From: Azolla caroliniana
Lineage: Eukaryota > Polypodiophyta
Assembly (NCBI GenBank): GCA_043228905.1
Contig: JBHGNT010000017.1
Span: 11,346,001 to 11,410,000 of the forward strand
Length of the DNA: 64,000 nt
Direction: 5' to 3'
Below the pieces are notes generated by a model. The model was not told the DNA's origin. It saw only the letters and a program-made list of their open reading frames with translations, and did not search any database. A program made the translations under genes and the position numbers. Positions 9,713 through 18,473 of the stretch are shown here, one piece after another; positions within the stretch are counted from its first letter, which is position 1, and every line of letters starts with the position of its first letter.

Positions 9713-10112
9713 TGAAAACGATTACTTGCGGAAGTGTTAGAAAATAGAGAAAGCAGAGAATACACAGAGTACATGGGAGAGACAGAGAGAGAGCAGAATG
9801 CGAAAGCTATATTCAAAACAATATAAACACTTTGTCTTTACAACTATGCTCAGTAGCGCTATTTATACAAGTCCTCGTGGGAATGACAAAAGTACCGCAT
9901 ACTTCAATGCTCACACAAGCATCTAACACTTACTACGAGACTATAACTGCCTAGTAGTCTAAACTAATACTAGGCTTCCAGTTACCGATTGGATCCAGCT
10001 ATCTGGCTCCCCAGCTCACCGGCTCTGTTGCTCATCGGCTTACCGATCCGTCACGCTCACCGGCTCAGGCTTATCCACCCGATCCGGCTCCAGTTGAGCT
10101 TGCCGCTCAATA
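9713..10112 (-). repeat. copia C2a LTR shared by two internal regions
   Basis: A 400-bp LTR in minus orientation. In sense it begins TATTGAGCGGCAAGCTCAA (first G changed from TGTTGAG) and ends CGTTTTCA. A primer site and gag lie on its left, a polypurine tract and pol tail on its right, so the same LTR is the 5' LTR of one copy and the 3' LTR of another. TATA-like TATAAATAGC lies near 9867. Confidence 0.85.
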
Positions 10113-10123
10113 CTCCCCCTCAA
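10113..10123 (-). promoter_or_regulatory. C2a terminal polypurine tract
   Basis: Minus-strand TTGAGGGGGAG abuts the LTR and should prime plus-strand DNA synthesis. An identical 11-mer lies 625 bp upstream at 10738-10748, at the end of RNase H. Confidence 0.85.
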
Positions 10124-10744
10124 GCCCAACTTGAGGTTGGATCCTAGTGTCAGCCTCTGTGGCAGTCGGTTCTTCCAACTGACTTCTCTTGGCATCACTC
10201 CGCCTTGCTCGCACTCCTCGTTCGGTCTGGTTCTGTTTGCCACGACCCCTCTTGTTCTGCGCACCTCGACCTCCTCGGTCGGCTTGTCTGCTCAACAAGC
10301 CCAATTCAGCTCCCTTGCTGTTGTGACTTCGGCACGTTCCGGCTCACTGATTCCTTCGTGTTGGCGTCGACTTTCAATGCCTTCTCGTCCTCTTGGCCTT
10401 GAATTGATCCGGTTCTTCCGAATCTATCTATTGAACCGAATCAACTGTCTCCAATTCGTTCTAGCACTTGTCCGAATCGGTTGCTCCCGATTCGTCTTCT
10501 GGTTCCAAGCCCTTCACCACATCGAACCATGTCCGGGTCTTGGCCTTCTTCCTTTGGTCGGCTCTGTCCTTCTTGACTCTGCCGCCATTGCCGCTTGTTC
10601 CGACTTGTTCGGACGTGTCGACTTCCCTTGTCGACTCGGCTCTTTTCTTCTTCTTGACTCTCCCTTCGTCAGTTCTTCCCTCACCGGTGCAATCGGTAGT
10701 CTCTTTGCCCTTGCCCGTTCCACTGTCTTTGCCCGTTCTCCCCC
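10113..10744 (-). pseudogene. copia C2a pol C-terminal charged tail
   Basis: The frame that follows RNase H runs from the internal polypurine copy (10738-10748) to a TGA inside the LTR (10107-10109), about 214 codons, with several internal stops. It is rich in Lys, Arg, Glu, Asp and Ser, and ends with the motif LLSRQADRGGRGAQNKRGRG and the terminal residues QVGLEGEY. Equivalent tails occur in C2b and all C1 copias here. No membrane segment or signal peptide is visible. Function unknown. Confidence 0.7.
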
Positions 10745-10904
10745 TCAAGTGTGGCACATCGAGATGAGGAACACCAAGCATTTCAGTGAAGTGTTGCAAC
10801 TTGTCCAATCTAAGTGGTTTGGTGAAGTTGTTGGCAACTTTCCGATCCGTGTGAACATACCGAAGTGGTAGTGCACTTCTATATGCTTTGTGCGAGCATG
10901 GAAT
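10745..10904 (-). pseudogene. copia C2a RNase H C-terminus
   Basis: The minus strand gives FHARTKHIEVHYHF, then a one-base deletion, then KLQHFTEMLGVPHLDVPHLRGR. The RNase H domain is interrupted at 10908 by gypsy G1c, flanked by ACGG, and continues at 18029. Confidence 0.85.
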
Positions 10905-10908
10905 ACGG

Positions 10909-11549
10909 TGTCAAGGTATTCCTCGCGGATGCGTGGAGTGAGGCGGGACCTCGGGGGTCCTGTACCGAAGAGTAAAAGAGAGAGAGAGAGAGACCCACTA
11001 CGTGCGAGCGTAGATTCACAGGGACACGGCCCTTCGACGCAAAGATGCGAGTGGCACAGCGACACAGAAAGACACGAAAGTATGTATGTATTGACAAGAC
11101 AAACAACAAGAACACGAAGACAACAAAACACGAAGTCGGTTACAACCGAACAGGCCGGCGGACAGATGCCGATACCTGTTCGTAAACGCACAGAAAGACA
11201 GGAACAAGTTGGAGGTGCTGCCGGAAGCACTCGGGCATTCCTCAGAGCAGCGCTAGCCTCCCGAAACTTGCACAGAAGGAAGCAATGGAGTCTGCAAACC
11301 AGAGAGAGAGAGAGAGAAGCCTTCGCGCCCAATCCGACAGCACTTCGTCCTCGACTCTCCGCGATCTCTTTACTCTCCTCGTCTCCCTCCTTTTATAGGC
11401 AAGGAAGGAGCCGTTCCCCCCCCCTTTACTCCCTACCTACCGAATTTACCTAGGATCTCCTATGTACAACTTAAGGCGCACGTGCATGAAGAGTCGGTTT
11501 CTACGCTCCGGTACACCGATTCCGCTTGTGGACGGTTTTCTTCACGACA
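10909..11549 (-). repeat. gypsy G1c 3' LTR
   Basis: Bounded TGTCAAGG (left) and TTCACGACA (right). It has a GA-repeat near 10977, a TATA box on the minus strand near 11393 (CCTATAAAAGG) and a run of nine C. It matches the LTR at 17385-18024 almost base for base. Confidence 0.95.
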
Positions 11550-11566
11550 TCCGCCCCCACCTAACC
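11550..11566 (-). promoter_or_regulatory. G1c polypurine tract
   Basis: The minus strand reads GGTTAGGTGGGGGCGGA directly upstream of the 3' LTR. The same sequence precedes the G1d 3' LTR (52685-52701), and G1a has a variant at 2313. Confidence 0.8.
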
Positions 11567-11621
11567 GCGCATCCACCGGCATGCGCCAATTGTGTTGGGA
11601 CGGAGAAAACCAGTCCAGCCT

Positions 11622-11918
11622 TCATTCCCCGCCCGTCGGTTCTTCCTCAGTTTCGGGTCGCTCGTCGTCGCGGTCCAAATCAACCTGATCCGGCTCGTCG
11701 TCGTGACGCTTCTTGAACGTCTTGATCCGCTTCCCAGCTACCGGTATCGTCATTCTTGTACCGTCGAGTTCCGCCAGATGGTACGTCCCGTTTTCGTTGG
11801 CGCTTTGTACCACGTAAGGCCCGAACCACCTTCTTGCGAACTTCCGTGTCGCCCGGTGCTGGTTGTCGAGGCCACTGTCGTAGACTAGCACCCAGTCGCC
11901 TTCCTCGATCTTCTTCGG
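11622..11918 (-). CDS. G1c integrase C-terminal GPY/F region, after a TGA
   Basis: Downstream of the stop that ends the pol ORF, the same frame reads PKKIEEGDWVLVYDSGLDNQ, then RKFARRWFGPYVV (the GPY/F motif of Ty3/gypsy integrases) and an acidic end, DDERPETEEEPTGGE. The GPY/F module is normally fused to the integrase core and assists DNA binding. Here it is cut off by a TGA at 11919-11921 (CTC-TGA-CCG where G1a reads CGG-TCG). The same TGA occurs in G1d. Confidence 0.8.
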   Translation of the reverse strand, partial: PKKIEEGDWVLVYDSGLDNQHRATRKFARRWFGPYVVQSANENGTYHLAELDGTRMTIPVAGKRIKTFKKRHDDEPDQVDLDRDDERPETEEEPTGGE

Positions 11919-14642
11919 TCAGAGCCGGTGGGTTCGGTCGAACCGGGCTTTGTTCCTCATCCTTGCTTCCCGAAGCTTTTCCGCAGCCTGCTCCACGTCC
12001 TCCGGTCTCCGCTCGAGCTGTTGTATGCGCGCCGTCAGCAGTTCCTCCTGGCTCATCTCGTCTCTCCACCCCACGGTTGCCCATGAGGAGACCGTACGTT
12101 CGATCGGCATGATCGGCTTCTGCCCAAACATGAGCTCTGCCGGCATGAATCCGGTTACCGAACTGTGCATAGTCCGGTCAGCCCACAACGCGTAAGGCAG
12201 TAGCCGCGGCCAGTTACTGACTCGACCTCCGCATGCCCGAACTAACGCCTTGACGATCGGCCCGTGTCCGTGCTCTACCTTTCCATTCGCCTCAGGATTG
12301 TACGCAGTGGTAAGCGAGAACTTGACTCCTAGCCGGTCGAACAGCTCCTCGGCCTCTTCGGCGTCCAACTCCCCGCGATCAGCCACGATCTTCCCGACGC
12401 ACCCGTACCGGCATATTACGTCCTCAAGCAGGAACCTACATACGACTGCAGTCGTTTTGTTCTGAAGGGCCCGGCCTTCCACCTGGTTTGTTAGATCTTC
12501 CCGAGCCAGGACCAGATACCGCATCTGTCCTACTCCCATCGGCATCGTTACCAGGTCTACCATCCATTTGAAGTGGATGGTCGGAGGGTACGTAGGGTGA
12601 AGTTCGTCCCGGCGTCGGACTATGGAGTGCATCTGACAGCTCTCGCAAGTTGTCATGAATCGATGTACGTCCCGGTACAGTCCCGGCCACCAGTACTTCC
12701 CCTTTATCTTCTCGAACGTGGCCCAGGTTCCACGGTGTCCGGCCCAAGGGCTGTCGTGGTAGGCCGTCAGCAGCTCCTCCTGTTCTTCCTTCATCGCCAC
12801 CACCCGGAGCGGAGCGCCGTCCCTCTTCTTCGGGTGCTTCCATAAGTATCCGTCCCGGAGAAAGAATCGGTAAGCTTTCTTCCGGATCCGGTTTGCCTCG
12901 TCCCTCGTCCATGACGCATCCGGCGTCATCGTCCTCAAAAACCCACCAATCTGGAGCCACTCGCCGTCGTACTTGCTCTCGTCGAAGTCGTTAAGCGCCG
13001 GAGTGCTCGTCCCATCGGCCGTTACGTATGCTGCCTCGAAGAAGTCCACGCCGACTTCTTCGTCCTCCGAAACCATGCCGCCCTCGTCATCAAACCTCGC
13101 CCTCGAAAGCATGTCGGCCATGGCATTGTCTTTTCCGGAAATGTGTCGAATCTCCGGGTCCAGGGACTTGATGTACGCTATCCACCTGAGCATCGCCAGG
13201 TCCGGTGTCGCGCATCCGGAAACCATGCCAAGAATTGGCAGGCAATCTGTCTCGATAACCACTTCTGCCCCGATCAGGTAGTCTTTGTCGGCCTTTACTG
13301 CCGAAACGATACCCCAGAGTTCGCGTTTAACCTGGGCGTACCCTCGCTGTCGCTCACTGAGGACCTTCGCGCCGAATCGGATCGGGAACCGAATGCCGTC
13401 CTCGTCTTCTTGGTTGACGACCCATCCGATCCCGGTCGGACTCGTATCCACCGTTATGCATACCAGGATACCCTTCCCGTAGACAGCCTTCCGGAGTGCC
13501 GGTGCTGCCGCAAGAGCTTCCTTCAGCTTCCGGACCGACTCTGTATGCTCGTCTCGCCATTCGAATTTTTGCCCTTTCTTCAGCAACCCGTATAGCGGCT
13601 CCGCAACGTGGGCGTAATGCGGGATCCATATGTGGTAGAACGCGCATGCCCCCAGGAACCTCCGAACTTCCGTAACCGAGCTACAACCGGTCTTCATCGC
13701 GGAGATGGCTTCTACCTTTGCCGGAGACGGCTTCCGGCCATATGGCCCACATAGGTGTCCGACTACCAGGATTTCCGATTGCCCGAAGGCCGATTTCTCC
13801 CCGGAGAAGGTGAGCCTCGCATCCTCCAGCCTCTGTAGCACCTTCTCGCAGTCGTCGATGTGTGTCGCCACGAATCGCCGACATCCGTCCGGCCCGACTG
13901 TCTCGTCCTTCTCCTCCACCGGGCACCCCTTTATCGGGATGTCGTCCAGAAATGGCATTGTGATGTCCGGGATGCAATCCCTCAGTACTTTGTTCATTGC
14001 ATTCACCATGTGGGCCACCGAGTTGGTCCCTCCTTGTGGCAGGGTACACATTCGCACTAGGCCGAGGGGAGTTCGCATCGTCGTAATGTCTCTGCTCTCC
14101 ACGGCTAGCTGGAACTGGTCGTACCCTGAGTACAGATCACCGACCGAGTAAATCGACCTTCCGGCAAAGGCCTCCGCGAACTCGTCTATGGTCGGTCCGA
14201 TTCCTGCGTTTCGAATGGTCACTCTGTTGACCGGCTGCAGGTCTTGAATGAAGCGCAACGTTCCGTTTTTCTTCGGTACTGTAAACCATCGGGCAAAGGC
14301 CTCCGCGAACTCGTCTATGGTCGGTCCGATTCCTGCGTTTCGAATGGTCACTCTGTTGACCGGCTGCAGGTCTTGAATGAAGCGCAACGTTCCGTTTTTC
14401 TTCGGTACTGTAAACCATCGGTTCGAGTATGGGGCACTCGACGGTTCAAAAATGCCCATATCGACTTTCTGCCTCAATAGCTCCATCAACTTCGGGATGT
14501 GAGCTCTCGGTACCGGAATCGGCTTGAGATTCCACGGCACATGCGGTATCGTGAATATCACCATCGGCTCCACGATCGTCGGGTCTACGCACCTAATCTC
14601 TTCCGGTGAGAATGCGAAGGCTTTCTCGTGCCTTCCGAGCAT
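11919..14642 (-). CDS. G1c pol: RT, RNase H, integrase (907 codons)
   Basis: The ORF is long for a decayed locus. RT: residues 75-117 and 118-160 are a perfect in-frame duplication of the RWFTVPKKNG...EAFA block; catalytic FLDD near 231-234; LPQGGTNS before it. RNase H near 390-530: TVDTSPTGIGW, KRELWG, ETDCLPI, KDNAMADMLSR. Integrase near 615-800: HHCC zinc domain (AYHDSPWAGH...CESC) and the D-D-E triad (VDLVTMP, VADRGEL, EANGKVE). The first Met is an internal residue of pol; upstream pol lies in another frame because of a one-base deletion near 14690. Duplication in the RT should abolish activity. Confidence 0.92.
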   Translation of the reverse strand: MLGRHEKAFAFSPEEIRCVDPTIVEPMVIFTIPHVPWNLKPIPVPRAHIPKLMELLRQKVDMGIFEPSSAPYSNRWFTVPKKNGTLRFIQDLQPVNRVTIRNAGIGPTIDEFAEAFARWFTVPKKNGTLRFIQDLQPVNRVTIRNAGIGPTIDEFAEAFAGRSIYSVGDLYSGYDQFQLAVESRDITTMRTPLGLVRMCTLPQGGTNSVAHMVNAMNKVLRDCIPDITMPFLDDIPIKGCPVEEKDETVGPDGCRRFVATHIDDCEKVLQRLEDARLTFSGEKSAFGQSEILVVGHLCGPYGRKPSPAKVEAISAMKTGCSSVTEVRRFLGACAFYHIWIPHYAHVAEPLYGLLKKGQKFEWRDEHTESVRKLKEALAAAPALRKAVYGKGILVCITVDTSPTGIGWVVNQEDEDGIRFPIRFGAKVLSERQRGYAQVKRELWGIVSAVKADKDYLIGAEVVIETDCLPILGMVSGCATPDLAMLRWIAYIKSLDPEIRHISGKDNAMADMLSRARFDDEGGMVSEDEEVGVDFFEAAYVTADGTSTPALNDFDESKYDGEWLQIGGFLRTMTPDASWTRDEANRIRKKAYRFFLRDGYLWKHPKKRDGAPLRVVAMKEEQEELLTAYHDSPWAGHRGTWATFEKIKGKYWWPGLYRDVHRFMTTCESCQMHSIVRRRDELHPTYPPTIHFKWMVDLVTMPMGVGQMRYLVLAREDLTNQVEGRALQNKTTAVVCRFLLEDVICRYGCVGKIVADRGELDAEEAEELFDRLGVKFSLTTAYNPEANGKVEHGHGPIVKALVRACGGRVSNWPRLLPYALWADRTMHSSVTGFMPAELMFGQKPIMPIERTVSSWATVGWRDEMSQEELLTARIQQLERRPEDVEQAAEKLREARMRNKARFDRTHRL
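14163..14420 (-). repeat. 129-bp perfect tandem duplication in G1c RT
   Basis: Copies 14163-14291 and 14292-14420 have the same sequence. The unit is 43 codons, so the frame stays open. G1d and G1a have one copy. Confidence 0.95.
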
Positions 14643-15429
14643 CCTCCGAAACCGGTCTTCCTCCGCCGGCAGTAGGAACCCGCCCCCGCGATTTTGAGCT
14701 CCCGGAGCGTCCCGTTGGTGAAGGTGTGTCCTATGCAGGCCGGATCTCGTAAACTGGGGTTCGACGCAACCCCTCTGATCCGGGACTCGCTGCCCTCCGG
14801 TAAGGGTGCCGCGACTGGCCTTATTTTCCGGTCCACAGTCTTGTACCTTGTGCTAACCCGGACCGTCCGATCCGACCCGAGCCCCCGACTGAAGTTCGCG
14901 ATGACTTCGTACATCTCTTCGGAACATACCGGTATCGTCCGGTCTTCGTTAAGGTCTTCTCCGGCAACCTTCCTCAGCATTCCTAAGGTGTCGTCGAAGG
15001 AGACCGCCTCCACGGCTCCGCTGATTTCCTCGTCCGGGCCGAGAACTCCGCACGCTCGAAGTCGCTCTTCCGCCCTTGTCTTTTCTCGGCCAACGATGCC
15101 GACCATCATACACCCTCCGTTGTCGGAGAAGCAAAACCTCCTACCTATCGTACAATCGTGGGGTCTTTCCCGAGTGTCCGGACTGTCTCGGCCCCACGCC
15201 TTGGCAGCCCTCTCTAAAAATCCTCCCGGTTCTCGCCACCGAGGGATTCGCGGTTTCTCTCGTGGTTCGGCCGCACCGTCAGAAACTGAACCGAATGGCG
15301 CCCGTCCTGGCTTTTGACCCTCGCGTAGGCCGACCCGTTGTCCAGCACCTTGGTCTCCATTCTCGCCGCCGTGATGTATGGTTCCCCTAATATGACCGGA
15401 TGCGAGGACGTCTCCTGTACGAAGAAGTG
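14643..15429 (-). pseudogene. G1c pol N-terminal region, overlapping gag-pro
   Basis: The frame is -1 relative to gag-pro and open from a TGA near 15440 to near 14690. From the gag-pro stop on it reads as family-conserved protein: GFLERAAKAWGRD, ISGAVEAVSFDDTLGML, SEEMYEVIANFSRG, TRYKTVDRKIRPVAAPLPEG. A one-base deletion relative to G1d near 14690 shifts it out of the RT frame. I recognise no named domain before RT. The overlap with gag-pro is about 70 codons. Confidence 0.8.
15214..15221 (-). promoter_or_regulatory. candidate -1 frameshift site at gag-pro stop
   Basis: Minus-strand GATTTTTAG: the terminal Phe codon TTT and the stop TAG overlap a five-T run, so the P-site tRNA could re-pair on TTT one base back and read TTA GAG in the pol frame. 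The same nine bases occur at the gag-pro stop in G1b (8797-8805) and G1d (56227-56235). The mechanism is an inference. Confidence 0.5.
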
Positions 15430-17340
15430 TTGGTCAATCTCGACGTCGCCGATCTTTACTCGCACATTCGGGCAGGCCCCGTGCAGTTCCTCGGTGGCGC
15501 GCGTTGCCGCCCGTATCTTCCACCCGTGCCTGGTGTTGATCGGCCATTTTCCCTTCTTATAGAAGTCCATGGACATTAGGTTTACTTCCGAACCGTGGTC
15601 CACCAATGCCACCACCGGTTCCTGAACATCTCCGATTTTTACCGGGGTCTCCGTGGTCGCTCGGGCCCAGTGTGGCCTTGAATAGTGGCTCTCCGCCCAC
15701 TCATCCTCCAGCGCCGAGTCGTCGATGTGCGTCGTCCGTACCTCCACCGGTCTTTCCGGTTCCGTCTCCGTCGACAGTCTCTTCCGTTTCACCAAGTCTA
15801 CAATGGAGTCGTGGAACTCCTTCTTGGCGATCCCTAGCACCTCCCGTAATGACAGCTCCACTTTGCTGTCGAGGATCCGTTCTTCTAGGACCTTTCGTAG
15901 GTCCGTAGTCCTTTCTATTTCTGTCCCCAGTCGGTACCCGCCCTTCCTGGGGTTATCTTGCGGGCCGGGCCCACCGGCATCGTTCCGTCGTTGCCCGAAT
16001 CGGGTCTCGTACCGTTGTGAGGGCCCGGCCGCTCCGGCTTTCCCCACTCGTTTGTCTTCTACCAGAGCCTCGTAGTTCCGGCAAGCGGCTTCTACGAAGC
16101 CCGTCTTCTCCTCGACCGGATTGCTCCACCCAGTTATTTCCCGGACCCTTCTCTCAGCACGGTCCGTTTCATCTTTCCTCAGCTGCGCGCCGGCGAGGCC
16201 CTCCAGCATTGCCGACCAGAAACCGTCTTTACTCTCCTTTCGGGCCTCGCTGCCCCCGACCCGAATGCCGGCTGACGCCGAGTAGTGGATGGCCTCCACG
16301 TGTCGGGCCGCTGCCTCTTCCATCAGTCTCTTCATACCTCCTCGCCCGTCGTTTCGGCTCAGGGCCCTCCTGGTGTCGCCAGCGTGCACCCGGCCTTCCC
16401 ACAGGTACACCACCCGGTTTCTCAACGCCTCTGCGAAATCGCCGCAGTCCTTCCGGATGTGGCCCACCTCGTCGCACCACATGCACCTGTTCCCTACTGT
16501 CGGCCGTCGGTCATGAGCCGGTTCGCCGCCTTCCCTTCGAGTCTGGGTGATCTGGAGATCCTTTATCGCCCGCGTCAACTCCTCCAGCGCTGCTCCTCCA
16601 GACGAGCCATTGACCATGCCGGTCGAAGTCGGACCGGTTTCGAGCCATTCCCGAGTTTCTTCCCTTCGTACTTGCGGCGCCGGTTCAAGCCTCCTTGCTG
16701 TAACAGAGCCCGCACCGGCCGCCCCGTTGTCAGCCCATTCTCGCCGTTTGTCGAAACGGCCACAGACTCTCTTAACCGCAGCCCAGTCGGTTGTCAGCCC
16801 GTCTTCAGTTTCCAGCAAGGAGCCGACTTGATCCCGGTCCCGCTCGTCCACCGACTTGACGAACAGTAGGACCCGGCTCGTATCCAGGATAGTTCGGTCA
16901 AGCGCCGAAAGGCGCGCAAAGCGTTCTTCGAACTCCCGGAGGAGTGCCGACGCGTTTCTTCCCTTGCCGGGGAACTCCACCCATTCCATGAAGTCCCGTT
17001 TCGAAAGCCGGAGCGCGTCGTCCAGCCCATATTTCTCTAGGAGTCGGCCTTCAAACTCCTCCCAGGTACGGCTCTCCGCCCGTACCTCGAGCACCTCCGC
17101 ATGGATGCTCGGCATCGCCACTCGAGGGAACTCGGCAAGACGCCTCTCTTCCGGAATGTCCCGCATCAGCATTTCCGCCCCGTAGGACGCCAAATACTTC
17201 GTAGCATCCTTTCCGCTAAAATGGCCGATCGTACCGATGACCGCCTCAATGGCTCTGTCGAGGGCACCGGTGCCCTCGCGTGTGCTCAATATCCGGTCCA
17301 CGGCCGAAGCCATGGCCTCTGCAAGATACGACCCCCTCAT
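15214..17340 (-). CDS. G1c gag-protease (708 aa)
   Basis: Start chosen at ATG 17340 (MRGSYLAEAMASAVDRI), just after the primer site; the open frame extends into the LTR but homology with G1b and G1d begins here. Structural gag occupies about residues 1-260 (FSGKDATKYLASYG; WEEFEGRLLEKYGLDDALRLSKRDFM). A CCHC zinc knuckle CMWCDEVGHIRKDC lies near 285-298. A retropepsin-like domain starts near 575 with DHGSEVNLMS at about 581-590, then FFVQETSSHPVILGEPYI. The D-H-G core is unusual, since retropepsins normally have D-S/T-G. The ORF is uninterrupted and ends at TAG (15214-15216) behind five T. Confidence 0.93.
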   Translation of the reverse strand: MRGSYLAEAMASAVDRILSTREGTGALDRAIEAVIGTIGHFSGKDATKYLASYGAEMLMRDIPEERRLAEFPRVAMPSIHAEVLEVRAESRTWEEFEGRLLEKYGLDDALRLSKRDFMEWVEFPGKGRNASALLREFEERFARLSALDRTILDTSRVLLFVKSVDERDRDQVGSLLETEDGLTTDWAAVKRVCGRFDKRREWADNGAAGAGSVTARRLEPAPQVRREETREWLETGPTSTGMVNGSSGGAALEELTRAIKDLQITQTRREGGEPAHDRRPTVGNRCMWCDEVGHIRKDCGDFAEALRNRVVYLWEGRVHAGDTRRALSRNDGRGGMKRLMEEAAARHVEAIHYSASAGIRVGGSEARKESKDGFWSAMLEGLAGAQLRKDETDRAERRVREITGWSNPVEEKTGFVEAACRNYEALVEDKRVGKAGAAGPSQRYETRFGQRRNDAGGPGPQDNPRKGGYRLGTEIERTTDLRKVLEERILDSKVELSLREVLGIAKKEFHDSIVDLVKRKRLSTETEPERPVEVRTTHIDDSALEDEWAESHYSRPHWARATTETPVKIGDVQEPVVALVDHGSEVNLMSMDFYKKGKWPINTRHGWKIRAATRATEELHGACPNVRVKIGDVEIDQHFFVQETSSHPVILGEPYITAARMETKVLDNGSAYARVKSQDGRHSVQFLTVRPNHERNRESLGGENREDF

Positions 17341-17362
17341 CTTCTGCTCTTCTACCGCCTCT

Positions 17363-17380
17363 TTCACGTCGGGTTCACCA
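17363..17380 (-). promoter_or_regulatory. G1c primer binding site
   Basis: Minus-strand TGGTGAACCCGACGTGAA, four bases (TATT) after the 5' LTR. Identical in G1d. The tRNA is not identified. Confidence 0.75.
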
Positions 17381-17384
17381 AATA

Positions 17385-18024
17385 TGTCGAGGTATTCCTC
17401 GCGGATGCGTGGAGTGAGGCGGGACCTCGGGGGTCCTGTACCGAAGAGTAAAAGAGAGAGAGAGAGAGACCCACTACGTGCGAGCGTAGATTCACAGGGA
17501 CACGGCCCTTCGACGCAAAGATGCGAGTGGCACAGCGACACAGAAAGACACGAAAGTATGTATGTATTGACAAGACAAACAACAAGAACACGAAGACAAC
17601 AAAACACGAAGTCGGTTACAACCGAACAGGCCGGCGGACAGATGCGGATACCTGTTCGTAAACGCACAGAAAGACAGGAACAAGTTGGAGGTGCTACCGG
17701 AAGCACTCGGGCATTCCTCAGAGCAGCGCGAGCCTCCCGAAACCTGCACAGAAGGAAGCTATGGAGTCTGCAAACCAGAGAGAGAGAGAGAGAAGCATTC
17801 GCGCCCAATCCGACAGCACTTCGTCCTCGACTCTCCGCGATCCCTTTACTCTCCTCGTCTCCCTCCTTTTATAGGCAAGGAAGGAGCCGTTCCCCCCCCT
17901 TTACTCCCTACCTACCGAATTTACCTAGGATCTCCTATGTACAACTTAAGGCGCACGTGCATGAAGAGTCGGTTTCTACGCTCCGGTACACCGATTCCGC
18001 TTGTGGACGGTTTTCTTCACGACA
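17385..18024 (-). repeat. gypsy G1c 5' LTR
   Basis: Bounded TGTCGAGG and TTCACGACA. It carries the TATA box on the minus strand near 17870 and a pyrimidine-rich leader that is GA-rich on the plus strand. On the plus strand it shows long accidental ORFs (for example 17237-18049), which are shadows of gag and LTR. Confidence 0.95.
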
Positions 18025-18028
18025 ACGG

Positions 18029-18473
18029 GGTTCTTGGCGAGTTGCATGATGCTTATGTTCATCGTAGTAGACCAGAAATCGGGGTCGGTACCTCGATTCG
18101 TAGGTCTTGCAGCAGTTGCCAAAGCCAAGTGGCTTCACAGGTGGCAATTGTAGCGCCTCGATACTCAGCCTCATTACTCGATAGAGCAATTGTTGGCTGC
18201 TTTTTGCTGCTCCATGCAACAGCCGCGCTACCTACGGAAAACATGTAACCGGAGGTTGATTGGCGATCTGATGCATCGCCGGCCCAATCGGCATCTATGC
18301 AACCAACCAGCTCTTCGGGTATACCGCGCCGGTATAACAGGCCCCGATCCTTTGTGCCGCTTACATATCGTAGTATCCGCTGCGCGCACTGAAGCTGCTC
18401 CACAGTCGGCTTCTGCATGAACTGACTTATCATTCCGACCGGATAGCTGATGTCGGGTCACGTGATAGCCACA
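18029..18473 (-). pseudogene. copia C2a RNase H, N-terminal part
   Basis: Continuation of C2a after G1c. The minus strand reads MISQFMQKPTVEQLQCAQRILRYVSGTKDRGLLY, CIDADWAGDASDRQSTSGYMFSVGSAAVAW, SSNEAEYRGATIATCEA, the copia RNase H core with D-E-D residues. Upstream, at 18472, the sequence jumps straight to the integrase/RT linker, so the reverse transcriptase is missing. Confidence 0.88.

Larger units (their letters stand above)
10909..18024 (-). mobile_element. gypsy G1c, complete young element
   Basis: 7116 bp with two LTRs (641 and 640 bp) differing at roughly ten positions by eye, flanked by ACGG (10905-10908 and 18025-18028). It sits inside the RNase H of copia C2a. Order in sense: 5' LTR, PBS, gag-pro ORF (708 aa), -1 frame pol with RT, RNase H and integrase, GPY/F domain, polypurine tract, 3' LTR. 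LTR similarity says it is the youngest insertion here together with G1d. Defects: one-base deletion near 14690, a 129-bp RT duplication, and a stop before the GPY/F domain. Confidence 0.92.

Noticed and set aside
17237-18049. 270-codon plus-strand ORF across the G1c 5' LTR and gag
   Set aside because: It is the antisense of gag fused to LTR sequence; the minus-strand gag-pro has clear domains.
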